Source of the DNA: Istiophorus platypterus
Taxonomy: Eukaryota; Chordata; Actinopteri; Istiophoriformes; Istiophoridae
Reading direction: 5' to 3'
Assembly: GCA_016859345.1 (NCBI GenBank)
Contig: CM029111.1
Span: 10,908,714 to 10,972,713, forward strand
DNA: 64,000 bases
Below, in pieces: positions 12,759 through 23,551 of the stretch. Position 1 is the stretch's first letter. Each line of letters starts with the position of its first letter. A model generated the notes under the pieces. That model worked only from the letters and a program-made list of their open reading frames with translations. It was not told the DNA's origin and did not search any database. The position numbers and the translations under genes are program-made.

Positions 12759-13879
12759 TGGAGAAAAATAGAATGGAACATGCTTTTACTATTAAGGCTC
12801 TGTTTTTTTTTTTTTTTCTTTCCATATGACTTTCCCAGGAAAATCCCCCTCATCAGGGTAGGTCGTATCCAGACAGACAGCAGACTGGAGAAGAGACACA
12901 GAGGGCTGTGGAGAAACTGACCTTTTCGTCCTGTGACTGAGGCACAAACAAAGACTTTTAGGGCGTGAAAGGCTACTGAACCGGGCCCTTTCTCTGCTCT
13001 GTTTATCAGATCTCAGCACTGAATTCAGATTATTTTTCCATTTTTAGGCAGGCCACAGAGTCAATGATCCTCCAGAGCACTCCCACTCACAGATGATTAG
13101 AGGTAGTGCAGTCTAGTATCTGGCTTGCATACAACTTGATCTAGCTCGACGACCGAGATGAGATTAATTTAGTCTCCGGGGTAATGCTCAGTATTTGACA
13201 TGTCTGTCCTTTATTAGGTGACACCAAGTAATTCTGTCCATTTCTAAAAGGCCTCAACAGTTGGTACCATTTATGAAATCTAGGTCACTTCCGCCTTCTG
13301 TGTGTGTATGTGCAAATGTGTGCGTGTGTGTGTGTGTGTCAGCCAGACCCTACTATAAGCCAAGAGACCTCCAGTGTAAACATATTGTGCAGGAAGGACT
13401 GCTGCTCTGAACAGAAACATCCTAATACCAAACAGCATTTGACTCAACACTACCGCTATCCTTGCTGTCTTGCCCCAGCTCACTCTTACTAATCTAGAAA
13501 CTCTCCAAGCTCTCCGTTGTCACTGTGATCTCCTGAGGTCATTTGCTTTTGATTATTGTTGATTTCTTATTTGAAATATCTAATCTGACACCACTGCCAT
13601 ATTGTAAACTTCTGTTCAGCTCAGCTAAAAACCTGATTTCTTAGTCACAGGCACCAGACTTTTAGCAGATTTCTGTTTAAAGATGAGTTAGGCAATTTAG
13701 AAAATACAACTAGTTTGTTGCATAACAGGGATTCAAACACTAATAATACAAGGCTTTCCAACTATGGCTATGATTGTAACACAGGTTATTCTTCTACAAA
13801 CTGTGATCATGACTATCAATTAAAAATTATTTTTAATTCTTGGGAATTTGAGTGTAAACAACTGTCACATTTTCTTAAT

Positions 13880-14167
13880 GTGTGCCCCAACCGGGATGTC
13901 AGGACCCTTCAAGGGCCCTAAAACGGGGCCATGAGATGATTAAAAGGACAACAAAACAAAAACTATATTATAAACCATATTCATCTTTTTTGATTAATAC
14001 AAGCTTTGAAATCCTTCTAATGAAACAATCGCGGAAGAAAAAAAAAAGAAATCACTCTTTTATTGAACTACTAGTGAGTCGTGTCCTCACTTAACTTATG
14101 ATGGGACGTTACAACATATATTGCGTCATATTTTAGGCGTCACAAGTCAAAAGAGGTGGGAACCACG
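13880..14167. mobile_element. decayed hAT-like element fragment
   Basis: The right end reads CACAAGTCAAAAGAGGTGGG then AACCAC (14140-14166), the reverse complement of a GTGGTTCCCACCTCTTTTGAC hAT terminus. The left part (GTGCCCCAACCGGGATGTCA) resembles the subterminal region of such elements, but its terminus is not preserved. No coding capacity. Confidence 0.35.
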
Positions 14168-14760
14168 TTCGTATAGGCTACTTCCAGCTAAAGAGAAAAG
14201 TTTTGTGTGGGGGGAAAAGTTGTGACAATCCCCTTTTTCAATTACTGATAGTGGTAGTTAATATAATAATGGATATAAATTGTTCCACAATTTCATATCT
14301 ATGTGACAACAATTCACAAAGAGTACAGTTCAAATACACCTCTCAAAGGAGCATGACCACAAATTACTCAAGAACCTGTTAAACAGGAGCCTCAATATAA
14401 AAAACAATGATGTTTTCATTATGACTAGGAATTACAAAACAGACCAGTTTCTAACCCCAAACAGTTAAGCTTTAATGCTTTAAATTCTGTGTAAAGTTAT
14501 CATTTGACTCTTAGTTTGTCTTATGTGTACTTGCAGTCCAATGTTGAACTAGCAAACTTAATAAACTACTGTCTTATATAGTGCAAAGGGCAATTCACTG
14601 TAATTTAACACAGTCACTATAAAGACTTGACATGGTAACAGTCATTCACAAGCTATTAGTAAGCACAGGTAAAGGCTTGATGATGGGACTCCATCTTCCA
14701 TCAAAAAAACTCTCCAAAAATAGCCTTTCAGAAAGGGGTCATTCAAATAAGAGGCTCCTG

Positions 14761-14762
<2 letters not shown>

Positions 14763-14840
<78 letters not shown>
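14763..14840. repeat. (CA)n microsatellite, ~78 bp
   Basis: Almost perfect, with one AAAC interruption. Confidence 0.97.
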
Positions 14841-14843
<3 letters not shown>

Positions 14844-14984
14844 GCAACGCCGTCTTAGCTGAAATCCTTGCTACAGCAGGGTCCACACATGACCAACATT
14901 AGGGAAATCAATGTGACACTCAGGCAGGCTGGGAAAGAGCCTGAAGCCTCTGAATGGCTCTGCTACTGAGTCATGCTGCCTCAC

Positions 14985-14985
<1 letters not shown>

Positions 14986-15024
<39 letters not shown>

Positions 15025-15028
15025 CACA
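14986..15028. repeat. (CA)n microsatellite
   Basis: CA repeat with one GCA interruption. Confidence 0.95.
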
Positions 15029-16733
15029 TTAACACAAACAGAGTGTGACAGAGACACGGAGGAGTAGAGAAAAGTAGGGGATGTTAGAGATTGATTCTTA
15101 GGGGGATACACCAGCTTGATGAGTGACTGATCTGTTGGTCACCTTGAGAATGTCAACATAAAAAAATCATCCCATTTCTACAACAGCAGATTGTTAGCTT
15201 CAGTGCTAACATTGTGTTAAGTGACCAATGAGCAGCAAGACTGATCTTACATCGGTAAAGAAAAGATACCAATACATCTGTGGGGCTGATATCATCAACC
15301 GAAATTACACACATATCAGTCTCAGTGTATATGTCGGCCAATAAGTTACAAAAACTGCAGTATAGAGATGCCAAAAATACGATTGAGGTCATTGGAATAA
15401 AAGAGATAATTTCAAAAATGGCACACTCACTGAGATGACAATGTTTTGTGAGGATGTTCACAGTAATCACTTCTAGTTGTTCTTCACACACACACACACA
15501 CACACAAAAAGAATAGTTCCAAAAGTTTGAAGGTGAGGCTCAGCATCTTTGCCAAATTACTCAGCCCCTGAACTAATCTGTGACAATTAGCGGTAAGCTA
15601 CACACAAGCCAAAACAGCTAGAGGGAACAAGGCCTGGCAAATGGTAATTGTGCATCTTTTATCAACCACCACACATATTTCTCATGTGGAGAGGGAGACT
15701 GCTTCCTAGTAGCGCAACAGTTATTTGTTATTTTCATACTATCGTATTTTGTTTTAAAGTCATATAGACGATTTGTCTTTTAAAAAAACCTCACATTTCA
15801 CCTTGTGGCTGCCACAAGCGGAGCCAGATTAACCCGCTGGCATTAGACATATCGTACCACCTGCATGACTGAGACGATCCTTCACAGACACGCTGCTAAT
15901 CGACCACTATCACCCTCCAAAGTCACACTGCCACCAGCGAGTACTGTGGTTTCAGCATTGCATAGATCCTTTTGTTGCCTCATGATTTAACAAGAATATT
16001 GACTAATGGATCAGTCTTGTATTTACCTACAGCAAGCCTTTGAGAATGAGAGCAACAGTGTGTGTGTGGGGGGGGGGTGTTATCTGAGCTCAAAGAAAGT
16101 GGGAACAAGGGGAGCTCTGCAGATAATATTCTCACCATCCTCCTCTCTAACTCCTGCTCTGTGTTTATCTAACACGAAGGGGAGATGTTTACATTGGCTT
16201 GGTTAAACACAGACAGGACCAATAGCTTTTGTTAATAATAAATAACCTAAACAGCCAGCCAGGACATCCACGCTGGAGGATTCTGCTGCCAAAACCTGGA
16301 CCACCATTGTCCTACATCTGTGGAGGGAGACACATTCACCCACATCAGAGCCTCGACGTGGAACATACGGTGGAATAAAGACCGAGAGTGAAGTCTGTCA
16401 GAAATGCTTACGGAGTTGAAAACTGGGCTGAGGACGGAGTTGTAATTCAAACTGAGAGGCGTGCTATCTATTTGACCGCAGTTTATTTGTGATGTGGTTT
16501 ATTTTAATAGATTCTCCGCTGATTTGATGCAAGCAGCTCACAGCCCTTTCTGACCCTCCCATTGTAAACATAAAAATAAGCATCAGAGAGTGCATGGGCT
16601 GGTTGGTTTCCCATGTGGAAGGAATAGAGTTGAGGGAACTTCAGGAAAAAAAAAAAAAAGAAAAAAAAAAGATATATTTCATCTGACAGCAGTTGCAATG
16701 AGCACAAGAGTTGTGTGTATCTGAGTGTTTGTA

Positions 16734-16735
<2 letters not shown>

Positions 16736-16765
<30 letters not shown>

Positions 16766-16768
16766 GGG
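16736..16768. repeat. (GT)n microsatellite followed by G run
   Basis: GT repeat ending in a short G run. A second, interrupted TGTGTC/TG tract with the same G-run ending lies at 16888-16942. Confidence 0.93.
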
Positions 16769-17612
16769 GGGTTTAAGGAAGGCAGGAGACGAGGAGGCAG
16801 AGATTGATCTGGGACCGTGTGGGAGAGAAAGAGGGAACTGTAAAGAAAAAAAAAACAGAAAAACAAGCAAGGCCTTGGGAATGAATGTCCGTGTGTGTCT
16901 GTGTGTGTCTGTGTGCCTGTGTGTGTGTGTGTGTGTGGGGGGGACACACACTGCTGGACTGCCGGAAAAAGAAAGTCAGGCAGGAGGAGGGCAGATCGAT
17001 TCCTCCCCTGAGTCTCACAACAAACACACTCTTTTTCTCCCTGCATAGCTCACCTCTGCCGCAGCCTGATATCGTCCCATCAGCACTTCATCTCTATCAC
17101 TCTCTCCCTCACCCCCCCCCCTCCCTCCCCTGTCTGCATGTAAGCACTTTATTCTACGGCCTCTGTGAAAGATCTTGAGCTCTAGCTGAATTTACTATGG
17201 AGTTTGGTTCTCACAGTAACTTGCCGTGGCTGGATGATGGGAATACCAAGCCAGATGCCCCAGATCTGTCACCTCAGGAACCGTGCGAAATAAAACCCGT
17301 GGCACACTGGACAATGATCTGGACACGGCAAATGATGAACATTGAGAAAGGAAGAAAAGCAAAGACAGTAACTACCCCCCCCCCTCTCTTTTCTGATTGT
17401 GGTGGGCCACAAATTGAGAAGTATCTCATCATCAAAACTATCTCAGTGGGTAAATGCATAGAGGAAACCACTAAGACACACATGGACACACACACTTTAC
17501 CTCAAAGAAAGAGTTTACTTCTGAACACATCTCTTATCTCATGAGCTCTGCATCACACACACACAAACAGTCTCTCCTCCACTCAAATCACATTCCACAC
17601 AGGCACTTATGA

Positions 17613-17613
<1 letters not shown>

Positions 17614-17702
<89 letters not shown>
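17614..17702. repeat. (AC)n microsatellite, ~89 bp
   Basis: Perfect AC dinucleotide tract, one of the longest in the window. Confidence 0.98.
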
Positions 17703-17705
<3 letters not shown>

Positions 17706-18210
17706 CCACAAAGGCTAATGTAGGTAGGTGGATGAATGACTGTGGACTAACTCCCCATTGCGGTTTGATTTCCCACACGTATACCGACGGCGTGTGTATG
17801 ACCGTGAAAGGGGGTCCTGACTCGGACCGGGGCGACGCCGAGGTCAGGGCTCCGCGTCCCGGGGGGGGGGGGGCTTGGCACGGCTCCACTCCCGTTCCTG
17901 CCGTGTCAGCTCAAGCTTCACCGACAGACCATTAGCGCTCCGCTCCGCGGTGTAAGCGAGGCAGCCCCGGCGAGCAAAAACAACTCTTTGCGCTGTTTTG
18001 GAGTTGGTGCGGGCCGCGCAGCTGCCCCGCTGACAGCTGGCGAAAGCGTTTCGGAATTCGATTCCTGTGCGCAATACGAGCCGCGGCCGTTTGGAGACGA
18101 CTTGTGAGGAAAACCGCAGAGATTGTTGAGGGTTTTTTGGGGGTTTATTTGTTTTAAACGGACACAGAGCTGGAGACCCCGACTGGGTCCATGAGGGCGA
18201 ATTTACTTAC

Positions 18211-18385
18211 CGGTGGCCGAGACCCCCTGCATCTTGCACGAAGTTCTTCTCCGGTCTTTTCTCCGATCGAACCCGTCCTTTTTCCTCGGGAGGAAGCTCT
18301 GGCAACAACAGTGGCTCCGTGCGTACGGTGGACTACGCTCGTCGGAGCGCCTCCACTTTCCTGTTCGCCCGAAACACACACTCAC
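18211..18385 (-). other. candidate first exon of an unidentified gene (CpG-rich)
   Basis: A GC- and CpG-rich block (17,800-18,800) contains a minus-strand reading frame. It ends ...ATG CAG GGG GTC TCG GCC ACC G at a consensus donor |GTAAGT (exon end 18211). The ATG at 18230-18232 has A at -3 and would encode MQGVSATG before the intron. The same frame is open upstream to another Met at 18385, adding a basic stretch (RRKDRRRTSCK). I do not recognise either peptide. The gene would run left, on the same strand as bicd2. No downstream exon was identified in the 18 kb to its left, so it could equally be a non-coding or alternative first exon. Confidence 0.4.
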
Positions 18386-18444
18386 ACACGCTCACACACA
18401 CACACACACAGACACACACACTCACACACACACACACACACACA
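18377..18444. repeat. (CA)n-rich microsatellite inside the CpG-rich block
   Basis: ACAC repeats with CTCA and AGA interruptions. In the minus sense it lies immediately upstream of the candidate first exon frame. Confidence 0.93.
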
Positions 18445-20059
18445 GACAGCAGAGAGTTGCGCACGGGGCGGGCGCGCTACGGACGCGCGCTACGGACGCC
18501 TCGGGATTCCCGTAACGGACGCGAGAGATTTTACCCGGGTCATTTTGCCTTTTCTTTTTTAGCTCGGGATAGGAGCAGTGTAGTCCTCCGTGCGGTCCCC
18601 TCTCCTCCCTCTCCAGAAACACAACTCTCTCCACTGTGCCTCTGGAAAAAAAAAAAAAAGAAAAAGAAAAAAGGAAATGCGCGCCCCCGGTGCGCGGACG
18701 CGACAGACCCCCCCCCCCCCCGCACCCACCACCCACCCACCCCCCCATTCATTGAGCGTGGAAGACAAGCGTTGGAAAAGAGCAACCACCGGGTTGATCT
18801 TATACCTGAACCCTCCGCTCGACTTTGAGGCAGTTACTCTGGGTTTTTTTTTTATTCCCTGTCCACTCAAACTGCAGCTTTTCAGACCTTTTAATATTAT
18901 ATTTGCATCCATGACATGCCCATTGGCGCAGGGGCATGACATGGGTTGTCACATGAAGTCAGGAAAAGGATGAGGGCTATTTCAAGGGATGGCCCTGCTA
19001 TGAAAAACTCCGCAGCTGCCTATTAGTGTGGAGAAAGAGCCTTGAACACAAATACTAACTGGCAATGCGTTTCCGTGCCAGTGCGCAGGCTCCCTCTTGA
19101 TCCTTTAATTGATTATCTGGAGTTTCCAGCCAGCTGAATGGAGGCCTCTGTGAACCATTGTAGGGACTAATAAGGAACTGTCGATATGAGAGAAATTCTG
19201 AATTTGCAGATCGTTATAGTCATATAACATATTTCTGTTTCCTTTTCACGTTGATCCAAAGTTCAGATTCTGAGATTGGTTACTTTCATCTTTGAAAGCA
19301 ACTCTCATCTTCTGTGCTGCTTTATACCTCTGCTCTCGAGTTAGTGGTTGCATTTCGGGTTGACATTTTACATTTAAAAAATATGATAAGCATACAAAAA
19401 TACAAATCGCTGGACTAAACTAGCCAACTGTATATAAAGTAGTTAAAATTATATTTACCTAAATCAGCTCTAACGCTAAAATGCTACTTCTGGAATAATC
19501 ATTAACAATTCAATAATGTAATAGTTAATAATTTATCTGCCACAGCTGCCATTTTCAGACTACATTTTGCTGATAGGCCTTCTGGACTTATGCTTGTAAA
19601 ACTTTTACTTGTAAAACAAGTAAAAGTTTTACTCTGAGTTTTTTTTTGTTCCTTTTTTTTTTTCTTTTTTTTCAGGTTGTTGTGTTGATACATTTACTGA
19701 AGGAAAGGATCTGGGTACTTCTTCCACCACTGCTGTTCTGTATGTCAGTAACGTTTTTCCCCAGTGAAGCGACTGTTTCCAACAAAACTTCAGGAGCAGG
19801 ACCATGTGGTCGCTAACCCTCCTTGCCCCTTCCCCGTGTCAGTCCGTCTGTTCGGCCCTCCATCTTTTTGAAACTCGTGTCAACTCGGCTACGCGTCATT
19901 AACCTCTTTTGTGGCCGATGCTCTTGCTGCATGCTTTTCATCTGCCTCAGATCAACACACACAACGGCGGGATTTCCTAATGATAATGCCTCCATGTTTG
20001 GCTGCTTGCCAGGCACAAGGCCACTAGATTGTTCACTATGCTCTAATAAGCTGTATAAG

Positions 20060-20169
<110 letters not shown>

Positions 20170-22403
20170 CTCTGACTGCACTCTAATCACTTAATTGGCA
20201 AAACATGACTTCCATTATGCAGACCCAAGCAAATACAAGAATAGGGGTAAAAAAAATCCTGTCCTTTTACTTAAACCTTTTTTCCTGTTTGCTTTAGAAT
20301 AATCCCGAACATGTCACTGCGGAGTCTGAAAGGCCAAGTGTTTTGTGGATGACTGAATTCGGGTTTTAAATAGACCAGGGGCCCAGTAGCCCTGTTAATG
20401 CCTCCGAGTGCATGGAGCTGCCTGTCAGCCCGTACAGGGCATGCTGGTCCACAGAAAGCAGAACACCAAACAGCCCCCTGGGATACATCCTCTCCTCTCG
20501 CTTCCCCGGGGCTCCTCCGCTCACGAGCACAGAGCAGAGTGGAACAACAGTATTCACAGAGAGGGAGGAAGGAGGAGGAGAGAGGGGAAGGGAGTTAAAG
20601 GAAGACGGGGGAGGAGGTGAGAGACAGAGGGAGCTGTATGGAAAGAAGACAATTAGGACTTACAGGAAGATAAGACTGGGCGGCGGATGAGCTGCTGGGC
20701 TGAAAGACAGGTGTGAAGGTGGATACAGATAAGTGTGAGATGAGCTACCTAGAGCCTTTTACACTTATCTGAAACCGCCACGGTGTAAATGCACCCATCA
20801 TATGACTAATCACACTCTAGACTGAGGTGTAGTTTTTTTTTTTGTTCCCTCTTTTTCAGGTGCAAATTAAAGCCTGGAACTGATTGAATCAACACTTCGT
20901 CTGTCACAGACGTTACTATGGTTACCTGCCTTTTTTTTTTCTTTTTTTGGGAGCACACCAAACGGTTTTGTGATGACAATACCAACGGATCTATGAGCCA
21001 CGGTCAGGGGGAGAACACTCACATCCCCAAGACCAGTGTCAGGACTAAGGAATGTTTTAATGCATCATGTGGCTGAGCTCACACTCCGGGGGCCATAAAT
21101 TTGTTAACACCCTCTGTGGTATTATTTCTGCTCCGGTGGAGCTGTTCCGAAACGTGTACATCCGTGTGTGTTTTTGAAACAAATCCATGTGAGGCATGTG
21201 TGGTGCTTGATGGCCGGCGTTGCTCGTCCAGACCAGCTGATCACAGCTCCTTCAGGCTCCACATGGATTTATCACATGACAGCGCTGGCTGATGTGCATA
21301 AAGAAGACTCTTTGTAAAGCGCAAACACACAATCTGCCTCGGTTTTTAAGGCCGACGCTAGATCCGAGCTGCTCATGAAGATCTGCTCGTGAGGGTCAAC
21401 ATCTGTAGCATAGGGACCCCAAGTGGTGGATTTTAGTAGTGCATCAGCTGGGATGTGAAACAGCTGTTCTGCTATAGGAGTCCTCCCTCCATCTAGAGCA
21501 TAATTACAGCACCTGCATATTAATAGGGCAGGACCATCGCCATGGAAAGAATCCCACTGACCCATATTTCCTCTGCCAGTCGAGCCCTGGACGGGAAGGA
21601 TATCAGGGAAGACTGGCACCAACAAAGGCTCCTCTGTTGCCACAGTGATGTCACTGGTCGTCAGCGAATTGACCTCTTTCCCCTGGCTTTCATTAATACT
21701 CTGATGCACTAATCCAATTGATGGGCCATATGTGAAACATTAGCGACTGGTTTCACCGCACTGACTCACAGCGGTGTGTGGGTGACATGGTCCTTATGTG
21801 CAGCTGATTTCGAGTATATCTTACATTCACTTAAAAGTTTGGTTTATCCATCAAGAGGAGAACTTCTCTGTCTATCTGCTGTGGCTCTGGGGGAAGCTTT
21901 CCAAACTTTAAAAAAAAAAAAAATGACCCTTTATCACCCAAACCTACCAAAGTGAATTATGGGATGTGTAGGAACGTAAAGTCAGGGTACGTCGATCTAT
22001 TTTTTTTTTTTTTTAATGACCATTGTAAGTCCCCACCAACTTTATGGAAGTGTCAGTCTAAATTTCTGGAGTAATCCTCCATTTATATTGAACTACCTTT
22101 GCAAAAGTCTAAAACTTATATCATTTTGCAATTAGAGCTAAATCAAGATGATATTCCGCATGTGCGATTGGAAACACACCTCTCAAATCTTTCGTCTAAG
22201 TAAAAGGTGTTTCCCACTTTGTGGAGACTCTTTGATTTGGACAAGTATTATTTATTAGGGCCCATCCATACTGAAATAGTTCAAGTCAGGATGACACACT
22301 TTACCTTTTATGGCATGGAACTGTCAGTCTGGTCTTCCCAATAGTAATGTTTGTAGTCTTCGGCACAAGTGTTCTGCTTCCTGTCTAGGTAATATTTAAA
22401 TCA

Positions 22404-22500
22404 GTGATTCCCAAGCAGGGGTACATGTACACCATGAGGGTACTTCTGCATTTGCCAGGAATTACTGTGGAAGTTATGATTTTGTTTAAAAAAAAAAAAA
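22404..22500. mobile_element. hAT-like terminus fragment
   Basis: CAGTGATTCCCAAGCAGGGG TAC at 22404-22426 resembles the CAGTGGTTCCCAACC-type end, followed by a palindromic GTACATGTAC and GAGGGTACTTCTG. No matching right end was found, so it is a solo or truncated end. Confidence 0.35.
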
Positions 22501-23194
22501 ATGGTCTACGAGGGAAATGAACACACAAAGTAGATTACAATGGTGGGAGGCTGCTCTTTTGTATATTACTTGTCACAATAACCAGTAAACAGTCAGCTAC
22601 ACTAAGGTGTGAAACATTCAGCTTCTGCCACTCAATTCCAGGATCACTACGTCTTGTATGAAAAGAAAGCAACATAATCTGCTTTTATATAACTCATGAT
22701 GTTGAACAACGGCTAGTGTAACATTAGTCTGAAAGAACTCATATAAATCATGACAGATGGTGTTTACAAAGAGGTATTTGATCTCATCCGATGGGGCTAC
22801 ATCAGAAAGAAAAGGGTGAAAAACAGAGATTTAAATCACACGATAGTATCTGTACTTTAGTGGGATATTCTCCAAAATCGGTCATTTGTTGTAGAAGGCT
22901 AACCCTGTGTTCATTTAGTAATCGACTGACTCAGAGCACTTGTAAGACGTGCATTTAGAAAGTGAAATAATTATCTGACCCCAAGTGTATCACTTCTGGG
23001 CTGCGACGGTTTTTTGAATGTAAGTTTACGTGTGGATTGTTTTAGAAAGAGACAGTCAGCATTTGTCCTGCATTTTAAATCACCACAGTATTAATTGGGC
23101 AGAGCGCCGGGCTCCAGAGCCTGGACAGGAAGTGCTGGGTGTACCAAAGGTCAACAGAAACTGGCTCTCAGCCTGTGGGCGTATCTCCAGAAGG

Positions 23195-23340
23195 CAGGGA
23201 GAGGGGAGGAAAGGAAAAGAAGTGGGAGAGGGGAGAGAGGCCGAGGAGGGAGAGGGAGGAGCGAGGTTTAAGCGAGACAGCAGAGAAAAGACAGGGAGAG
23301 AAAGAAGGGTTGGAAGGGGGTTTGTGTGTGGGGGGGGGTT
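23195..23340 (+). repeat. purine-rich tract
   Basis: About 145 nt of mostly A/G with GGGAGAGGGGAG units, ending in a G run (23329-23338). Possible triplex or quadruplex DNA. It lies just beyond the distal bicd2 poly(A) signal candidate. Confidence 0.75.
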
Positions 23341-23545
23341 TGTGCATTGTGTGAAATGTGATCATGTCCTGGAGCTGCTCAGACAGCTGGGAACTTCCCC
23401 TGCTCCTGGCTTCCAGCTGGGAACACTCTGAGGAGACACAGGGGCTGCAGACCATATACTCCCCTGGTTAACCCTTCGTGTGCTGCCACTGTCGTGGAAG
23501 GGGCTATAAATAACAACACTGGAACGCCTTGGAACTTAAGTCACA

Positions 23546-23551
23546 TTTATT
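23546..23551 (-). terminator. candidate distal polyadenylation signal AATAAA for bicd2
   Basis: TTTATT on the plus strand, so AATAAA in the bicd2 sense. It sits at the left border of the AT-rich, U-rich-sense block. The sequence 20-45 nt downstream in the sense direction contains GTGTTGTTA, a reasonable GU-rich element. Proximal alternatives are at 27331-27336 and 27095-27100. Confidence 0.35.

Larger units (their letters stand above)
9768..13879. other. non-coding stretch between two hAT-like elements
   Basis: No coding exon recognised. It contains a CTCF-like motif at 9895-9908, a C-rich/G4-prone tract at about 12470-12535 and a long CA-rich microsatellite at 12646-12756. The sequence around 11,340-12,350 is AT-rich. 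Confidence 0.6.
14173..17800. other. non-coding, microsatellite-dense stretch
   Basis: Five substantial CA/TG tracts fall within 3.6 kb (14763, 14986, 16736, 16888, 17614). The long open frames here (up to 180 codons) are Thr-His or Cys-Val repeats read through microsatellites and are not genes. Confidence 0.65.

Noticed and set aside
16504..17046. 180-codon minus-strand open frame and overlapping frames
   Set aside because: Composed of Thr-His and poly-Phe runs read through TG repeats and A/T runs; no splice sites or domain.
18319..18828. 169-codon plus-strand frame in the CpG-rich block
   Set aside because: Driven by the CA repeat, poly-Lys from an A run and poly-Pro from a C run. The minus-strand donor at 18211 gives a better explanation of the block.
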